DNA from: Hyphomicrobiaceae bacterium
Lineage (GTDB): Bacteria; Pseudomonadota; Alphaproteobacteria; Rhizobiales; Hyphomicrobiaceae
DNA: 64,000 nt
Assembly: GCA_022842785.1 (NCBI GenBank)
Contig: JALHOW010000006.1
Coordinates: 248,001-312,000 of the forward strand
Reading direction: 5' to 3'
Shown: positions 17,352 to 26,660 of the stretch, piece by piece
Numbering within the stretch: the first letter of the stretch is position 1
Layout: each line of letters opens with the position of its first letter
Notes under the pieces: generated by a model
What the model was told of the DNA's origin: nothing
The model's input: the letters and a program-made list of their open reading frames with translations, nothing else
Databases searched by the model: none
Translations under genes and position numbers: made by a program

Positions 17352-18296
17352 TTAGATCTTCCTCGGCTCGACGTCTGGAGCGCGCTCCTCGCCGCGGTCG
17401 CGTCCGCGCCATTGATGGCGCTCGCCGTCATGGCCGCGATGACGATGCCAGCCGCGCGGGCGCTCGCCCCGCGAGATGGTCCCGTCCTTGTTGCGGTCCA
17501 TGCGATCGAACATTTCGCCGGCCACCTTGAATGCCTGCTCGCGCGTGATCTTGCCATCCGCGGTTGCGCTGAAGCGATGCAGCACGCGCTTCACGCGGTA
17601 GTCGGTCATCTCCTTGGCGAAGGCCTGCCGGTCGGCGCGATCGAGCGTGCCGTCCTTGTTGCGGTCCATGCGGTCGAAGCGCTCGCCGGCCACGCGAAGG
17701 GCCTCGTCGAGCGGTATGCCGCCATCCTTGTCGACGGTGGTGCCGCGCAGGAAGCCGAGACCAGGACCGCCACGGTGGCCGCGCCTCATCGATCCCTGAT
17801 CGCCCGAAAGGCGGGAGAGAGCATCGCGACCGCGCATCGTCGGCGGCAGATCGGCGTCGGTAATCCGGCCGTCGCTGTCGAGATCGGCAAGGGCGAAGCG
17901 GCGGCGGACCTCGTCGAGGAATTCCGATTTGGTCATGGAGCGATCGCGCCGGCTCTCACCCTTGGTGGCGTCCCCGCGATCGGCGCGGCGCTCGCGCATG
18001 CCGCGATGATGCTTGCCACCCTTGGCGAGTGCGGCCTCGATCTCGGCAGTATCGATGACGCCGTCGCTGTTCAGATCGAAGCGGGCGAACCGCTCACGCA
18101 CCTTCTCATCGAAATCGGCCCGCGTGGTTTCGCCGCGGCCGAGGCCCATGAAGCCCATCATGCCTGGGCCGTGGCCGCCGTGAGACCAGCGATCCATCAT
18201 TCGGTCTTGCAGGCGCTGCCCGGGCGCCGAAACGGCAATGGCCGCACCGCCAGCGAGCAGGACTGCTGCGACGATGAGCACCTTCTTCTTGGACAT
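17352..18296 (-). CDS. Secreted EF-hand calcium-binding protein
   Basis: 314 residues with a signal peptide or membrane anchor (KKKVLIVAAVLLAGGAAIAVSA). Four canonical EF-hand loops are visible: DLNSDGVIDTAE (about 74-85), DLDSDGRITDAD (138-149), DRNKDGTLDRAD (211-222) and DRNKDGTISRGE (267-278), plus two degenerate loops near 189 and 245. A His/Gly/Met patch (HGGHGPGMMGFMG) follows the signal peptide, and the C-terminus is very basic. It should bind Ca2+ in the periplasm. It sits just upstream of the ECF sigma cluster, whose anti-sigma protein also has a His/Gly-rich patch, so it may be a sensor or a target of that system. Confidence 0.85.
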   Translation of the reverse strand: MSKKKVLIVAAVLLAGGAAIAVSAPGQRLQDRMMDRWSHGGHGPGMMGFMGLGRGETTRADFDEKVRERFARFDLNSDGVIDTAEIEAALAKGGKHHRGMRERRADRGDATKGESRRDRSMTKSEFLDEVRRRFALADLDSDGRITDADLPPTMRGRDALSRLSGDQGSMRRGHRGGPGLGFLRGTTVDKDGGIPLDEALRVAGERFDRMDRNKDGTLDRADRQAFAKEMTDYRVKRVLHRFSATADGKITREQAFKVAGEMFDRMDRNKDGTISRGERPRGWHRHRGHDGERHQWRGRDRGEERAPDVEPRKI

Positions 18297-18391
18297 TTCC
18301 TGGAACTCCTCGAGTTCGACTGCTTTCGAGGAGGAAACGTCAGGCGTTCGTGAAATCCGTCGCCGTATTATTGCAACTATCTGATCGTCGT

Positions 18392-21325
18392 TCAGGATAC
18401 GATGACGTCGAACAATCCTGCAACCTCGGCGAGAGTCGCGCGCAGCGTCGCTTCGAGACGCGCGAAATCCGGCGCATCGCCTGCCCGGGTCAGGAGTTCG
18501 CGGAGGCCGTCCGGCGCCTTGGCCGGCTCGAAGGGGCCGTCGAGGCAGAGACGCAGCACCTCAGTCAGGTTGTGCACGAGGACAGCGGCCGGTATGAGGA
18601 TGTCGGCGTGGGGGGCGCTGAGCAGCCCTGCGGCGCCGAGCTTCCGAAGAGCACCGATCGTGTTCTGGTCGAGCACCTCGGGGTGTGTATCGGCGTGGGC
18701 GAGCTGGAGGAACTGCGCGATGAACTCAATGTCGACGAGGCCGCCGCGGACCTGCTTCAGCTCCCAGATGTCCTCCGTGCCCTTTTCCTTGGCAATACGC
18801 TCGCGCATGTCGCGGACGTCGCCAGCGAGTTTCGTGCGATCGCGTGGCCTGACCAGCGCATGGAGAATGGCTGTCTCGACGCGCGTGCGCAGGTCATCCG
18901 GCCCCGAAATCACGCGGGCTCGTGTCAATGCCATGTGCTCCCAGGTCCAGGCCTCGTTCTCCTGGTAGTGCTCGAAGCTCGTGAGCTGCGTCGCGACCGG
19001 CCCCTTCTGGCCGGATGGCCGCAGACGCATGTCCACTTCGTAGAGCGCGCCCTCGGCCGTAGGTGACGAGAGTGCCGTGATCAGGCGCTGTGTGAAGCGC
19101 GTGAAGTACTGGCTCGGCGCGAGGGGCCGCGCACCGTCGGACTGCTGGATGGCAGGGTCGAAATCATAGACGAGGATGAGGTCGAGATCCGAGGCGGCGG
19201 TCATTTCGCGCCCGCCGAGCTTGCCCATGGCAACGACCACGGCAGCGCCGCCGGCAACGTGGCCGCTTTGCGCGACGAGTTCGCGCTCGACCTGGTTCTG
19301 CAGCGCGGTGATCAAGTGCTCTGCGAGCGCGGCATAGGCGCCACCCGCCTGCGCGGCCGTGATGGTCCCTGAGAGCACGCGCACGCCGATCAGGAAGGCC
19401 TGCTCGCTGCCGACGACGCGGGCGCGATCGAGGGCGTCCTGATAGTCGCTGGCGGCGGCGATCTCCGCATCGACGATGCGCGCGAGCGCATCCGCATCGG
19501 GCAGGCTGCCGAAAAATCCCGGATCGAGTACGGCATCGAGCACGCGTCGACGGCGGCTCATGATGCCGGCGAGACGCGGCGCGGAACCCATGATGTCGGC
19601 GACGAGGCGCAGGAGGCGCGGATTGTTGCGCAGAAGCGAGAAGAGCTGCACGCCCGAGGGCAGCTGCGAGAGAAAGCGATCGAAACCGACAAAGGCTTGG
19701 TCCGGATCGCTCGTGCGCGACAGGACCTCGATGAGTGTCGGCTGTACTTCGGTCAGAAGCTCGCGCGCGCGGGGCGTGCGCACGGCCTGATAGCGGCCAT
19801 GATGCCAGCCGCGCACGGCGCCGATGATATCGGACGGGCGCTTGAAGCCCATCTTGATGAGCGCTTCGACGGTGCCCGGGTCATCCTGCTCGCCGGCAAA
19901 GACCATGTTGGCATTGCCGCGCGTGAGCTCCGGCACATCCTCGAAGAGCGCGCCGTAGTGGCGCTGCACGCGTTCCAGGTGCGCGACGAGCGCGGCGGAG
20001 AAGGCGGGCGTGTCCTCGAAGCCGGCAAAGCGCGAAAGACGCAGCAGGCCTTCGGCATCGGCGGGCAGTGTCTGCGTCTGCTCGTCGGCGATCATCTGCA
20101 ACCTGTGCTCGGTCCGCCGCAGGAAGAGATAGCTCTCCGTGAGCTCGTCGCGCACCAGCGGTTCGATCCAGCCGCGCGTCGTCAGATTGTTGAGCGCGCC
20201 GATCGTATCGGGTTGACGCAAGTCGATCTGGCGCCCGCCGGCAATGAGCTGCTGGGTCTGCGCGAAGAACTCGATCTCGCGAATGCCGCCGCGACCGACC
20301 TTGATGTTGTGGCCGGCAACGCCGATCTCGCCGAAGCCTTTGAAGGCATGGATCTGGCGCTTCATGGCATGAATATCGGCGATGGCCGCGAAGTCGAGGT
20401 ACTTGCGCCATACGAACGGGGCGAGCTCCTTGATGAAGGCGTCGCCCGCCGGGATGTCGCCCGCAACGGCACGCGCCTTGATCATGGCGGCGCGTTCCCA
20501 GTTCTGGCCGAAGCTTTCATAGTAGTTGAGCGCGGCGTCCGTGGATATCGCGACCTGTGTGGCGCCGGGATCAGGGCGAAGGCGCAAGTCCGTGCGGAAG
20601 ACATAACCGTCGCCGGTGCGCTCCTGCATGAGGCGGACGAGATCGCGCGTCATGCGCACGAAGAAGGCGAGAGGCTCGAGGCCCACACGCAGCTTCACGA
20701 GTTCCGGCTCGAAGAAGACGATGAGGTCGATGTCACTCGAATAGTTGAGCTCGCGAGCACCATGCTTGCCCATGCCGATGACGATGTAGCCCGAGTCGGC
20801 TTCGGCGGTGGCGCCGGCTGTACCGAGCCAGTCGCCCTTGGCGATTGCAGCATTGAAGAGAAAGCGCACGGCAGCAGCAGTGCTCGCGTCCGCCGAGTCA
20901 CTGAGTGCGCCGGTGACCGTCATGACAGGCCACGCACCCGAGAGGTCGGCGAGCGCCACGAGCAGTGCCACCTCAGTTTTGTACTGGCGCAGAATGCGCA
21001 TGGCATCGGCTTGGGTCGCCGCCGTGAGGATGTCGATCTCGAGCGCGTTGCCGAGTTCGGTCATGCGCGTTTCCGGCGCGCTGGCGAGAATGCGCGTGAG
21101 CCGTTCCGGATCGCGCAGGATGAGGTGCGAAAGATAGGGCGAGCTGCCGAGTGTGCCCGCAAGAAGATCGCGCACGACGGGATCGGCGAGGATCCCGGCA
21201 AGCTCGGCCGGCGCTGATGCCTCGAGCTCGGCGAGCCGATCGGCTGCAAGCCGCGCGTCGAAGGCGAGCGGGATCTCGACGATCCGCTGCCAGAGCGGTC
21301 TCAATTGACCTGCGCCTTCCGCCAT
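18392..21325 (-). CDS. glnE: Bifunctional glutamine synthetase adenylyltransferase/adenylyl-removing enzyme
   Basis: 977 residues with the two nucleotidyltransferase domains of GlnE. The N-terminal deadenylylating domain carries IGMGKHGARELNYSSDIDL, the C-terminal adenylylating domain VAMGKLGGREMTAASDLDL. The enzyme adds AMP to, or removes it from, a Tyr of type I glutamine synthetase (Tyr399 of the GlnA at 58625) under control of PII, GlnB. Its first 25 bases overlap the end of the upstream histidine kinase gene, so the two are probably co-transcribed and coupled. Confidence 0.97.
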   Translation of the reverse strand: MAEGAGQLRPLWQRIVEIPLAFDARLAADRLAELEASAPAELAGILADPVVRDLLAGTLGSSPYLSHLILRDPERLTRILASAPETRMTELGNALEIDILTAATQADAMRILRQYKTEVALLVALADLSGAWPVMTVTGALSDSADASTAAAVRFLFNAAIAKGDWLGTAGATAEADSGYIVIGMGKHGARELNYSSDIDLIVFFEPELVKLRVGLEPLAFFVRMTRDLVRLMQERTGDGYVFRTDLRLRPDPGATQVAISTDAALNYYESFGQNWERAAMIKARAVAGDIPAGDAFIKELAPFVWRKYLDFAAIADIHAMKRQIHAFKGFGEIGVAGHNIKVGRGGIREIEFFAQTQQLIAGGRQIDLRQPDTIGALNNLTTRGWIEPLVRDELTESYLFLRRTEHRLQMIADEQTQTLPADAEGLLRLSRFAGFEDTPAFSAALVAHLERVQRHYGALFEDVPELTRGNANMVFAGEQDDPGTVEALIKMGFKRPSDIIGAVRGWHHGRYQAVRTPRARELLTEVQPTLIEVLSRTSDPDQAFVGFDRFLSQLPSGVQLFSLLRNNPRLLRLVADIMGSAPRLAGIMSRRRRVLDAVLDPGFFGSLPDADALARIVDAEIAAASDYQDALDRARVVGSEQAFLIGVRVLSGTITAAQAGGAYAALAEHLITALQNQVERELVAQSGHVAGGAAVVVAMGKLGGREMTAASDLDLILVYDFDPAIQQSDGARPLAPSQYFTRFTQRLITALSSPTAEGALYEVDMRLRPSGQKGPVATQLTSFEHYQENEAWTWEHMALTRARVISGPDDLRTRVETAILHALVRPRDRTKLAGDVRDMRERIAKEKGTEDIWELKQVRGGLVDIEFIAQFLQLAHADTHPEVLDQNTIGALRKLGAAGLLSAPHADILIPAAVLVHNLTEVLRLCLDGPFEPAKAPDGLRELLTRAGDAPDFARLEATLRATLAEVAGLFDVIVS

Positions 21326-22812
21326 GCGCCCTCACCCTCTTCCCGCGGTGGCTCGTTGTCCGCGGCATCGCCGGCCACGGGAGCGGCCATCATCGGCAGC
21401 GAGAGGAGTACGCGCAAGCCCGGCCGGTTGTCTTCGAGGCGGAGACTGCCTTCATGCAGGCGCGCGACGGCCGCGACGAGACTGAGGCCGAGCCCCGTGC
21501 CGGGCTTGGTTCGGCTGGCTTCGAGGCGCGCGAAGCGACGCAGCGCGCGGTCGCGGTCTTCTGCGGCAATGCCCGGACCTCGATCGGCGACAGCGATTTC
21601 GACCACGCCTTGCTTGGGCGTGAGGACGACGGAGATTGTCGGGTGACGATTTTCCGCCACGTTGTCATCGCCGGGCGCAGCGTATTTGATGGCATTCTCG
21701 ATGAGGTTGGCGATGGCCTGCCCCAGAAGCTGACGATTGGCGCGTACGTAGACGGGGGCGCCCGCCGCGTCGTGCCATTCAAGTGCGAGACCTGCCTCTT
21801 CGGCTGCGGGCTCGTACAACTCTGCCAGATCCTCGACCATGGCGCCGATCTCGACGGGCGCCTTCGTGTTCTCGACCGCGCCTGCTTCAAGGCGCGCGAT
21901 GAGAAGGAGCGCGTTGAAGGTCTTCATCAGCTCGTCGGCGTCTTCGATCGTGTTCTCGAGGCCGGCGCGCCAGGCGGGCCCGCCGCGCTGGTCCGCGAGT
22001 GCCGCTTCGGCGCGATTGCGCAGACGGTTGAGCGGCGTCTTGAGATCATGGGCAATATTGTCCGAGACCTCCTTCATGCCCGCCATGAGCAGCTCGATGC
22101 GATCGAGCATGGCATTGAGGCTCGCTGCCAGGCGGTCGAGTTCGTCGTCGGTATCCGTGCGCGGCAGGCGCTCGGCGAGATTGCCCGCCATGATGGAGCG
22201 GCTGGCGGCTGTCATGCCGTCGACGCGCTTCAGGATGAGACGGCTGAGTGCGACACCTGCAGCGAGGCCGACGAGAGCGAGGAGGGCGATGCCAAGCCCG
22301 AGCGTGCGATTGGTTGCCGCGAGATAGGTTCGCTGCGGTTCGATGTCCCGCGCGATGGTCAGGGCGAGGCCATTCGGAAGCGCGAACACACGTCCCGCCG
22401 CAAGTCGATCCGGCATGTCGGCGTCGTCCTTGGGCGGGCGATAGCGGAATGTGCCACCGCCCCGCGAATCGGCCGGAAAGGCCGGAGGTTCCGCGAGATT
22501 GCCCGCGATCACCCGCTTGTCCGCGTCGATGAGGGTGTAGAGGTGCATGTCTCCGGCATCGATGCGCCCCTGGAGCGCGCGCAGGAGCTGGTCGAGACCG
22601 CCCCGACCATAGATGCGGTGAAGTGCTGCGCCTTCGCGGTCGAGTTCCGCAATTGTCGCACGGCTCATGGCATCGTTCGTCGCGCGTGTGACGAAGGTGA
22701 CGACGAGAAACGCGGTGATTGCAAGGGCGAGCGTCGCGACGGCCGCTGCACGAAAGGTCGTTGTCCGCCAGAAGCGCGCGGGACGCGCAGCTGTGGGGGC
22801 AAACGGAAGCAT
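21301..22812 (-). CDS. Two-component sensor histidine kinase
   Basis: 503 residues. A transmembrane helix near residues 23-43 and a second near 165-185 enclose a ~120-residue periplasmic sensor region; a HAMP segment follows, then the phospho-acceptor motif NIAHDLKTPLNRL, the N box LIENAIKYA, the DRGPGIA G1 box and GTGLGLSLV G2 box. It starts five bases after the stop of the response regulator gene, so they form a pair. The signal is unknown; the neighbourhood (degP upstream) would fit envelope stress. It overlaps glnE by 25 bases. Confidence 0.93.
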   Translation of the reverse strand: MLPFAPTAARPARFWRTTTFRAAAVATLALAITAFLVVTFVTRATNDAMSRATIAELDREGAALHRIYGRGGLDQLLRALQGRIDAGDMHLYTLIDADKRVIAGNLAEPPAFPADSRGGGTFRYRPPKDDADMPDRLAAGRVFALPNGLALTIARDIEPQRTYLAATNRTLGLGIALLALVGLAAGVALSRLILKRVDGMTAASRSIMAGNLAERLPRTDTDDELDRLAASLNAMLDRIELLMAGMKEVSDNIAHDLKTPLNRLRNRAEAALADQRGGPAWRAGLENTIEDADELMKTFNALLLIARLEAGAVENTKAPVEIGAMVEDLAELYEPAAEEAGLALEWHDAAGAPVYVRANRQLLGQAIANLIENAIKYAAPGDDNVAENRHPTISVVLTPKQGVVEIAVADRGPGIAAEDRDRALRRFARLEASRTKPGTGLGLSLVAAVARLHEGSLRLEDNRPGLRVLLSLPMMAAPVAGDAADNEPPREEGEGAWRKAQVN

Positions 22813-22816
22813 CGGC

Positions 22817-23497
22817 CTACTCGACGCCGTCGCGCATCATGTAGCCGGCGCCGCGCACAGTGTGCAGCAGCGGGCGATCGAAGTTGCGGTCGATCTTTCC
22901 CCTGAGGCGCGAGATATGGACGTCGATGACGTTGGTTTGCGGATCGAAGTGATAGTCCCACACGTTCTCGAGCAGCATCGTGCGCGTGACCACCTGCCCC
23001 GCATTGCGCATGAGATACTCGAGCAGCCGGAACTCCCGCGGCTGCAGAATAATGGCCTCACTGCCGCGCATGACCTTGTGCGTCAGGCGGTCGAGGATGA
23101 GATCGCCAACGACATAGCGCGTCGTCTGCTCCTCGGGCTGGCGGCGGCGCGCCAGTACTTCGACGCGGGCGATGAGCTCAGCGAGTGCGAAGGGCTTCGT
23201 CAGGTAGTCGTCGCCGCCTGCGCGCAATCCTTTCACCCGATCGTCGACATGGCTCATGGCCGAAAGGATCAGCACGGGCGTGCGGTTGCCCTCGGCACGT
23301 ATCGTCTGGATGAGCGTGAGGCCGTCGAGGTGCGGCAGCATTCGATCGACGATAAGCAGGTCATAGCCGCCTGCACGCGCGAGTGCGAGGCCGACTTCGC
23401 CATCCTCGGCGATCTCGACGGCATGGCTTGCTTCACGCAAGCCGCGCTGCACGAACTGGGCAGTTTCGCGGTTGTCCTCGATGACGAGCACACGCAT
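22817..23497 (-). CDS. OmpR-family response regulator
   Basis: 226 residues. The receiver domain has EDN near the N-terminus, the phospho-acceptor Asp51 (LLIVDRMLP) and the Lys of LTKPFALAEL; a winged-helix DNA-binding domain fills the C-terminal ~100 residues (LQPREFRLLEYLMRNAGQVV and VIDVHISRLRGKI). It is the first gene of the regulator-kinase-glnE run and begins 132 bases after degP. Confidence 0.95.
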   Translation of the reverse strand: MRVLVIEDNRETAQFVQRGLREASHAVEIAEDGEVGLALARAGGYDLLIVDRMLPHLDGLTLIQTIRAEGNRTPVLILSAMSHVDDRVKGLRAGGDDYLTKPFALAELIARVEVLARRRQPEEQTTRYVVGDLILDRLTHKVMRGSEAIILQPREFRLLEYLMRNAGQVVTRTMLLENVWDYHFDPQTNVIDVHISRLRGKIDRNFDRPLLHTVRGAGYMMRDGVE

Positions 23498-23523
23498 GGT
23501 GGAGTGACCTCGCGATGCAGTGA

Positions 23524-23553
23524 AGCGTGCCAGGTGGGGGGACCCGGCACGCT
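23524..23553 (-). terminator. Hairpin between degP and the response regulator gene
   Basis: AGCGTGCC (23524-23531) pairs with GGCACGCT (23546-23553); GGT/ACC extend the stem after one mismatch and six G form the loop. There is no long T-run on the minus strand, so it may be a Rho-assisted terminator of degP or a leader structure of the response regulator mRNA. Confidence 0.4.
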
Positions 23554-23629
23554 CCTCTTTCGACCCAACCTTGACCGCGTGGGGGGAACGCCGTCAATGC
23601 CGGTCGCTACAGGCTACTGAGCAGACCAC

Positions 23630-25207
23630 TCAGCCGGCCTTGAGCTGGACGGCGACGAAGCGGAGTACGTCACCGGACTTCACGCGGAGCAGGACGGCGC
23701 GCCGACCATCGGTCTTGGCTTTCTTGACGCCGGCCTCGACCTCCGATGCGTTCGCGACCTTCTGGCCTTGCACCTCGAGGATCACGTCGCCGCTCTTGAG
23801 GCCCTTGCCGGCCGCATCGGAGCCCGACTTCACGTCGGAGATGGCGACGCCCTCGGCGGTCTCACCGGGCTTTACCGTAACCGTCGTCAGCGAGACCCCA
23901 AGCTGGTCGAGCTCAGTGACGGTCGGCGTCGGTGTGGCGTCGCGCTCGGGCGTCGGCTGAGACTGGGCAGCAACGTCGGGATTCGACGGGAAGGTGCCGA
24001 GCTTTACAGGGATGCTCTCGCTCTTGCCGAAGCGCATGACCTCGATGCGCACCGTGGTGCCAGGGGCGAACTCGGCGATCTTGCGAGCAAGGTCGCGGCT
24101 GTCGCGGATCTGGGTTCCTTCGACCGAGACGATCGCATCGCCAGCACGAAGCTGAGAGGTTGCCGCCGGACCGCCGGCAGTGACTTCGTTCACGAGCGCG
24201 CCGCGCGCCTGGCTGAGGCCGAGGCTCGATGCGGTGTCGTCGTTGATGTTCTCGATCTTCACGCCGAGCCAACCGCGGCTGACGCTGCCCTTCGAGCGCA
24301 GCTGCGAAACCACCTCGTCCGCGGTCTTGGCGGGGATCGCGAAGGCGATGCCGACGTTGCCGCCCGACGGGCTGTAGATCGCGGTGTTGACGCCGATCAC
24401 TTCGCCGTCGAGGTTAAAGGTCGGGCCACCCGAGTTGCCGCGGTTCACAGCGGCGTCGATCTGGAGGTAGTCATAGGGGCCCGAGCCGATGTCGCGGCCC
24501 GAGGCGGAGACGATGCCGGCAGTGACCGTGCCGCCGAGCCCGAATGGGTTGCCGACTGCGATTGCCCAGTCACCGACGCGCGAATCCTTCGACGCGAAGC
24601 GGACGAACTCGAACTTCCGGTCGGCCTTGATCTTCAGGAGCGCAATGTCAGTGCGGGCATCGGCGCCAACCAGCTCGGCATCGAACTTGTTGTCGCGGTC
24701 GAAGCTGACCGAGATCTTCTCGGCGCCATCGATCACGTGGTTGTTGGTGACCACATAGCCGTCCGCCGAGATCACGAAACCGGAGCCCTGCGCAAGCGAG
24801 GGACGCGGCGTCGGCGAACCACCACGATTGCCGAAGTCGCGCGGCAGATTGCGGAAGAACTCGTTCAGCGGATGGTCATCGGGAAGATCCGGCATGACAC
24901 GGCCGCCGGGCGCGTTCGGCTGGCCAGGGGCCTGGCGAGGTGTGCGCCGTGCCGTTCTCTCGCCGCCGTTCGTGACGTTGATGCTCACGACCGCGGGCTT
25001 AACCTTCTCGACGAGATCCGCGAAGCTCAGTGGCGCGCGGCCGAATGGCGTCTGGATGGTCTGCGCGGCGTCGGTGCGCTGCTGGGCGAGGACGCCGAAC
25101 TGCGGTGCGGCCACGAGGACGCCGCCGAGCGCAGCGGCTACCGCCACTCCGGCGATCGTCCGCGATCGCTTCGAGGCACCGGACTTGACGGGTGCAAGCT
25201 TAAGCAT
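23630..25207 (-). CDS. DegP/HtrA family periplasmic serine protease
   Basis: 525 residues from ATG 25207, preceded by GAGAGG five bases upstream (an in-frame ATG at 25222 is less well placed). A signal peptide (TIAGVAVAAALGGVLVAAP) precedes the trypsin-like domain with His157 (NNHVID), Asp187 (TDIALLKI) and Ser259 (RGNSGGP). Two PDZ domains follow (about 295-390 and 430-515), separated by a Pro/Thr-rich linker. DegP-type proteins degrade or refold damaged envelope proteins. It lies upstream of an OmpR-type two-component pair on the same strand, as CpxRA-like systems often do near degP. Confidence 0.95.
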   Translation of the reverse strand: MLKLAPVKSGASKRSRTIAGVAVAAALGGVLVAAPQFGVLAQQRTDAAQTIQTPFGRAPLSFADLVEKVKPAVVSINVTNGGERTARRTPRQAPGQPNAPGGRVMPDLPDDHPLNEFFRNLPRDFGNRGGSPTPRPSLAQGSGFVISADGYVVTNNHVIDGAEKISVSFDRDNKFDAELVGADARTDIALLKIKADRKFEFVRFASKDSRVGDWAIAVGNPFGLGGTVTAGIVSASGRDIGSGPYDYLQIDAAVNRGNSGGPTFNLDGEVIGVNTAIYSPSGGNVGIAFAIPAKTADEVVSQLRSKGSVSRGWLGVKIENINDDTASSLGLSQARGALVNEVTAGGPAATSQLRAGDAIVSVEGTQIRDSRDLARKIAEFAPGTTVRIEVMRFGKSESIPVKLGTFPSNPDVAAQSQPTPERDATPTPTVTELDQLGVSLTTVTVKPGETAEGVAISDVKSGSDAAGKGLKSGDVILEVQGQKVANASEVEAGVKKAKTDGRRAVLLRVKSGDVLRFVAVQLKAG

Positions 25208-25332
25208 GTTTTCCTCTCTCATCGTCAGCAGTGCTGAATGTCATGTCGAAGGAGATAGGCTGCCCCGCCTTACGGCGATCTTTCTGGGGCATGAAAGTTT
25301 GGTAATGTCCGGCGCGGAGCAAAGCAGGAAAC

Positions 25333-26514
25333 ATGGCGGCAATGACCCGGCGAACACGGCACTGGCGGGCGTTCGCCGTCTTCGGCCTCGGGGCCATGCT
25401 TGCCGGCCTCCTTTCGGTCGCCTCAGCAACTGCCGGCCCCCCGCGCACGGGAGTCTCGGGGCCGGCCGGTATGGTCATGCCTATTGCCGTCTTCGGGCGG
25501 GATGACCGAACGTCCCTGCCGGAGAGGCTCGCCGGCGTCGCGTCCCGCATGGGCGTTCTCTTCAACAATCCAGCGCGGACGGTGTGCTCCGCTTTCTGCG
25601 TCGCGCCGGCGGTCATCGCCACGGCCGCCCATTGCGTCTCCGTGCACTCGCCGCAGGGTGCGCGCCTGCGCGCGGCCGACTTCTACTTCGCCCGCGCCTA
25701 CGACCGTGAACGCGACTATTCCCGGATTGAAGGACACTCGGTCGGCTCCACGGCCCAACACATCTACACGGGCGAATTCCGCCTCAATGTGCGGCCCCCG
25801 ATCGATGCCGCGCGTGATTGGGCCCTGGTGCGGCTCGAGCGCCCAGTCTGCCGGCAGGGCGGACTGCCGGTTCGCCCTGCCTCGAGCGACGATATTCTCG
25901 AGATGGCGAAGGCGGGCCGCCTGTTCAGCATCTCCTATCATCGCGATCTGCCGAGCTGGACGCCGACCTACGCCGGCCCCTGTCATGCCGCGCGCGACTT
26001 CGGCGACAGCACTTGGAAGGCGATCGCGCCGGACTTCGAGAGCCCTGATGAGATCATCCTGCACACTTGCGACACGGGCGGAGCTTCTTCGGGCTCGCCC
26101 ATCTTTTCCGAGACGCCTGACGGGCCGGTCGTCGTCGCGATCAACGTCGGCACGTATGTGCAGTCGCGCGTGATCACCCAGCAGGGCAAGGTGACGTCGC
26201 GTCAACAGACCGAGACGATCGCCAATACCGCCGTCAACGCGCGCGTGTTCGCGGATCAGATCGCTGCATTCGAAACGGCCAGCATCCTCCGCGCCGGCAA
26301 TCCCATACGCCAGCTGCAGGAGCATCTCGCGGCTCTCGGCTACTATGGCGGGCGCGCCGACGGCGACTACGGCCCCGTGCTCAAGGCGGCGATCGTCGAG
26401 TACGAAAAAGCGCGCGGCCTGCCGCCGACGGGCCTTGCGACGTCGCCTCTGCTGTCACGGCTCGTGGCCGAGCTGACCTCGCGGCACAGGCCCACTTCCG
26501 CGCCGCCGCGCTAG
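25333..26514 (+). CDS. Secreted trypsin-like serine protease with peptidoglycan-binding domain
   Basis: 393 residues with a signal peptide (residues about 12-34). The catalytic triad of a chymotrypsin-fold protease is visible: His100 in ATAAHC, Asp162 in RDWALVRL, Ser253 in GGASSGSP, where the usual GDSGGP Asp is Ala. Residues about 320-385 are a peptidoglycan-binding-1 domain (IRQLQEHLAALGYYGGRADG ... AIVEYEKARGLPPTG). It should act in the periplasm, held at the cell wall. Divergent from degP, with 125 bases between the starts. AGGAAAC precedes the ATG. Confidence 0.88.
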   Translation: MAAMTRRTRHWRAFAVFGLGAMLAGLLSVASATAGPPRTGVSGPAGMVMPIAVFGRDDRTSLPERLAGVASRMGVLFNNPARTVCSAFCVAPAVIATAAHCVSVHSPQGARLRAADFYFARAYDRERDYSRIEGHSVGSTAQHIYTGEFRLNVRPPIDAARDWALVRLERPVCRQGGLPVRPASSDDILEMAKAGRLFSISYHRDLPSWTPTYAGPCHAARDFGDSTWKAIAPDFESPDEIILHTCDTGGASSGSPIFSETPDGPVVVAINVGTYVQSRVITQQGKVTSRQQTETIANTAVNARVFADQIAAFETASILRAGNPIRQLQEHLAALGYYGGRADGDYGPVLKAAIVEYEKARGLPPTGLATSPLLSRLVAELTSRHRPTSAPPR

Positions 26515-26660
26515 GACGCGGCTGCCGCCTGCACGCCCGAAGAAGCGGCTCACCGCGGTAGCCAATTTTTGATGCGCCGTTGATGAGTTTATCACGCTTC
26601 TTTGACGCCGCGCGCTGAGGATAGCGAGTATCAGTTTCACGATCCTGTTGGAGCAGGCTC

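Noticed and set aside
19697-21217. A 506-codon plus-strand frame
   Set aside because: It lies wholly opposite glnE, has the Asp/Arg/His/Gly-skewed composition of antisense frames in GC-rich DNA and no ribosome binding site.
23768-25237. A 489-codon plus-strand frame
   Set aside because: Antisense to degP, whose catalytic triad and PDZ domains are clear; composition is that of a shadow frame.
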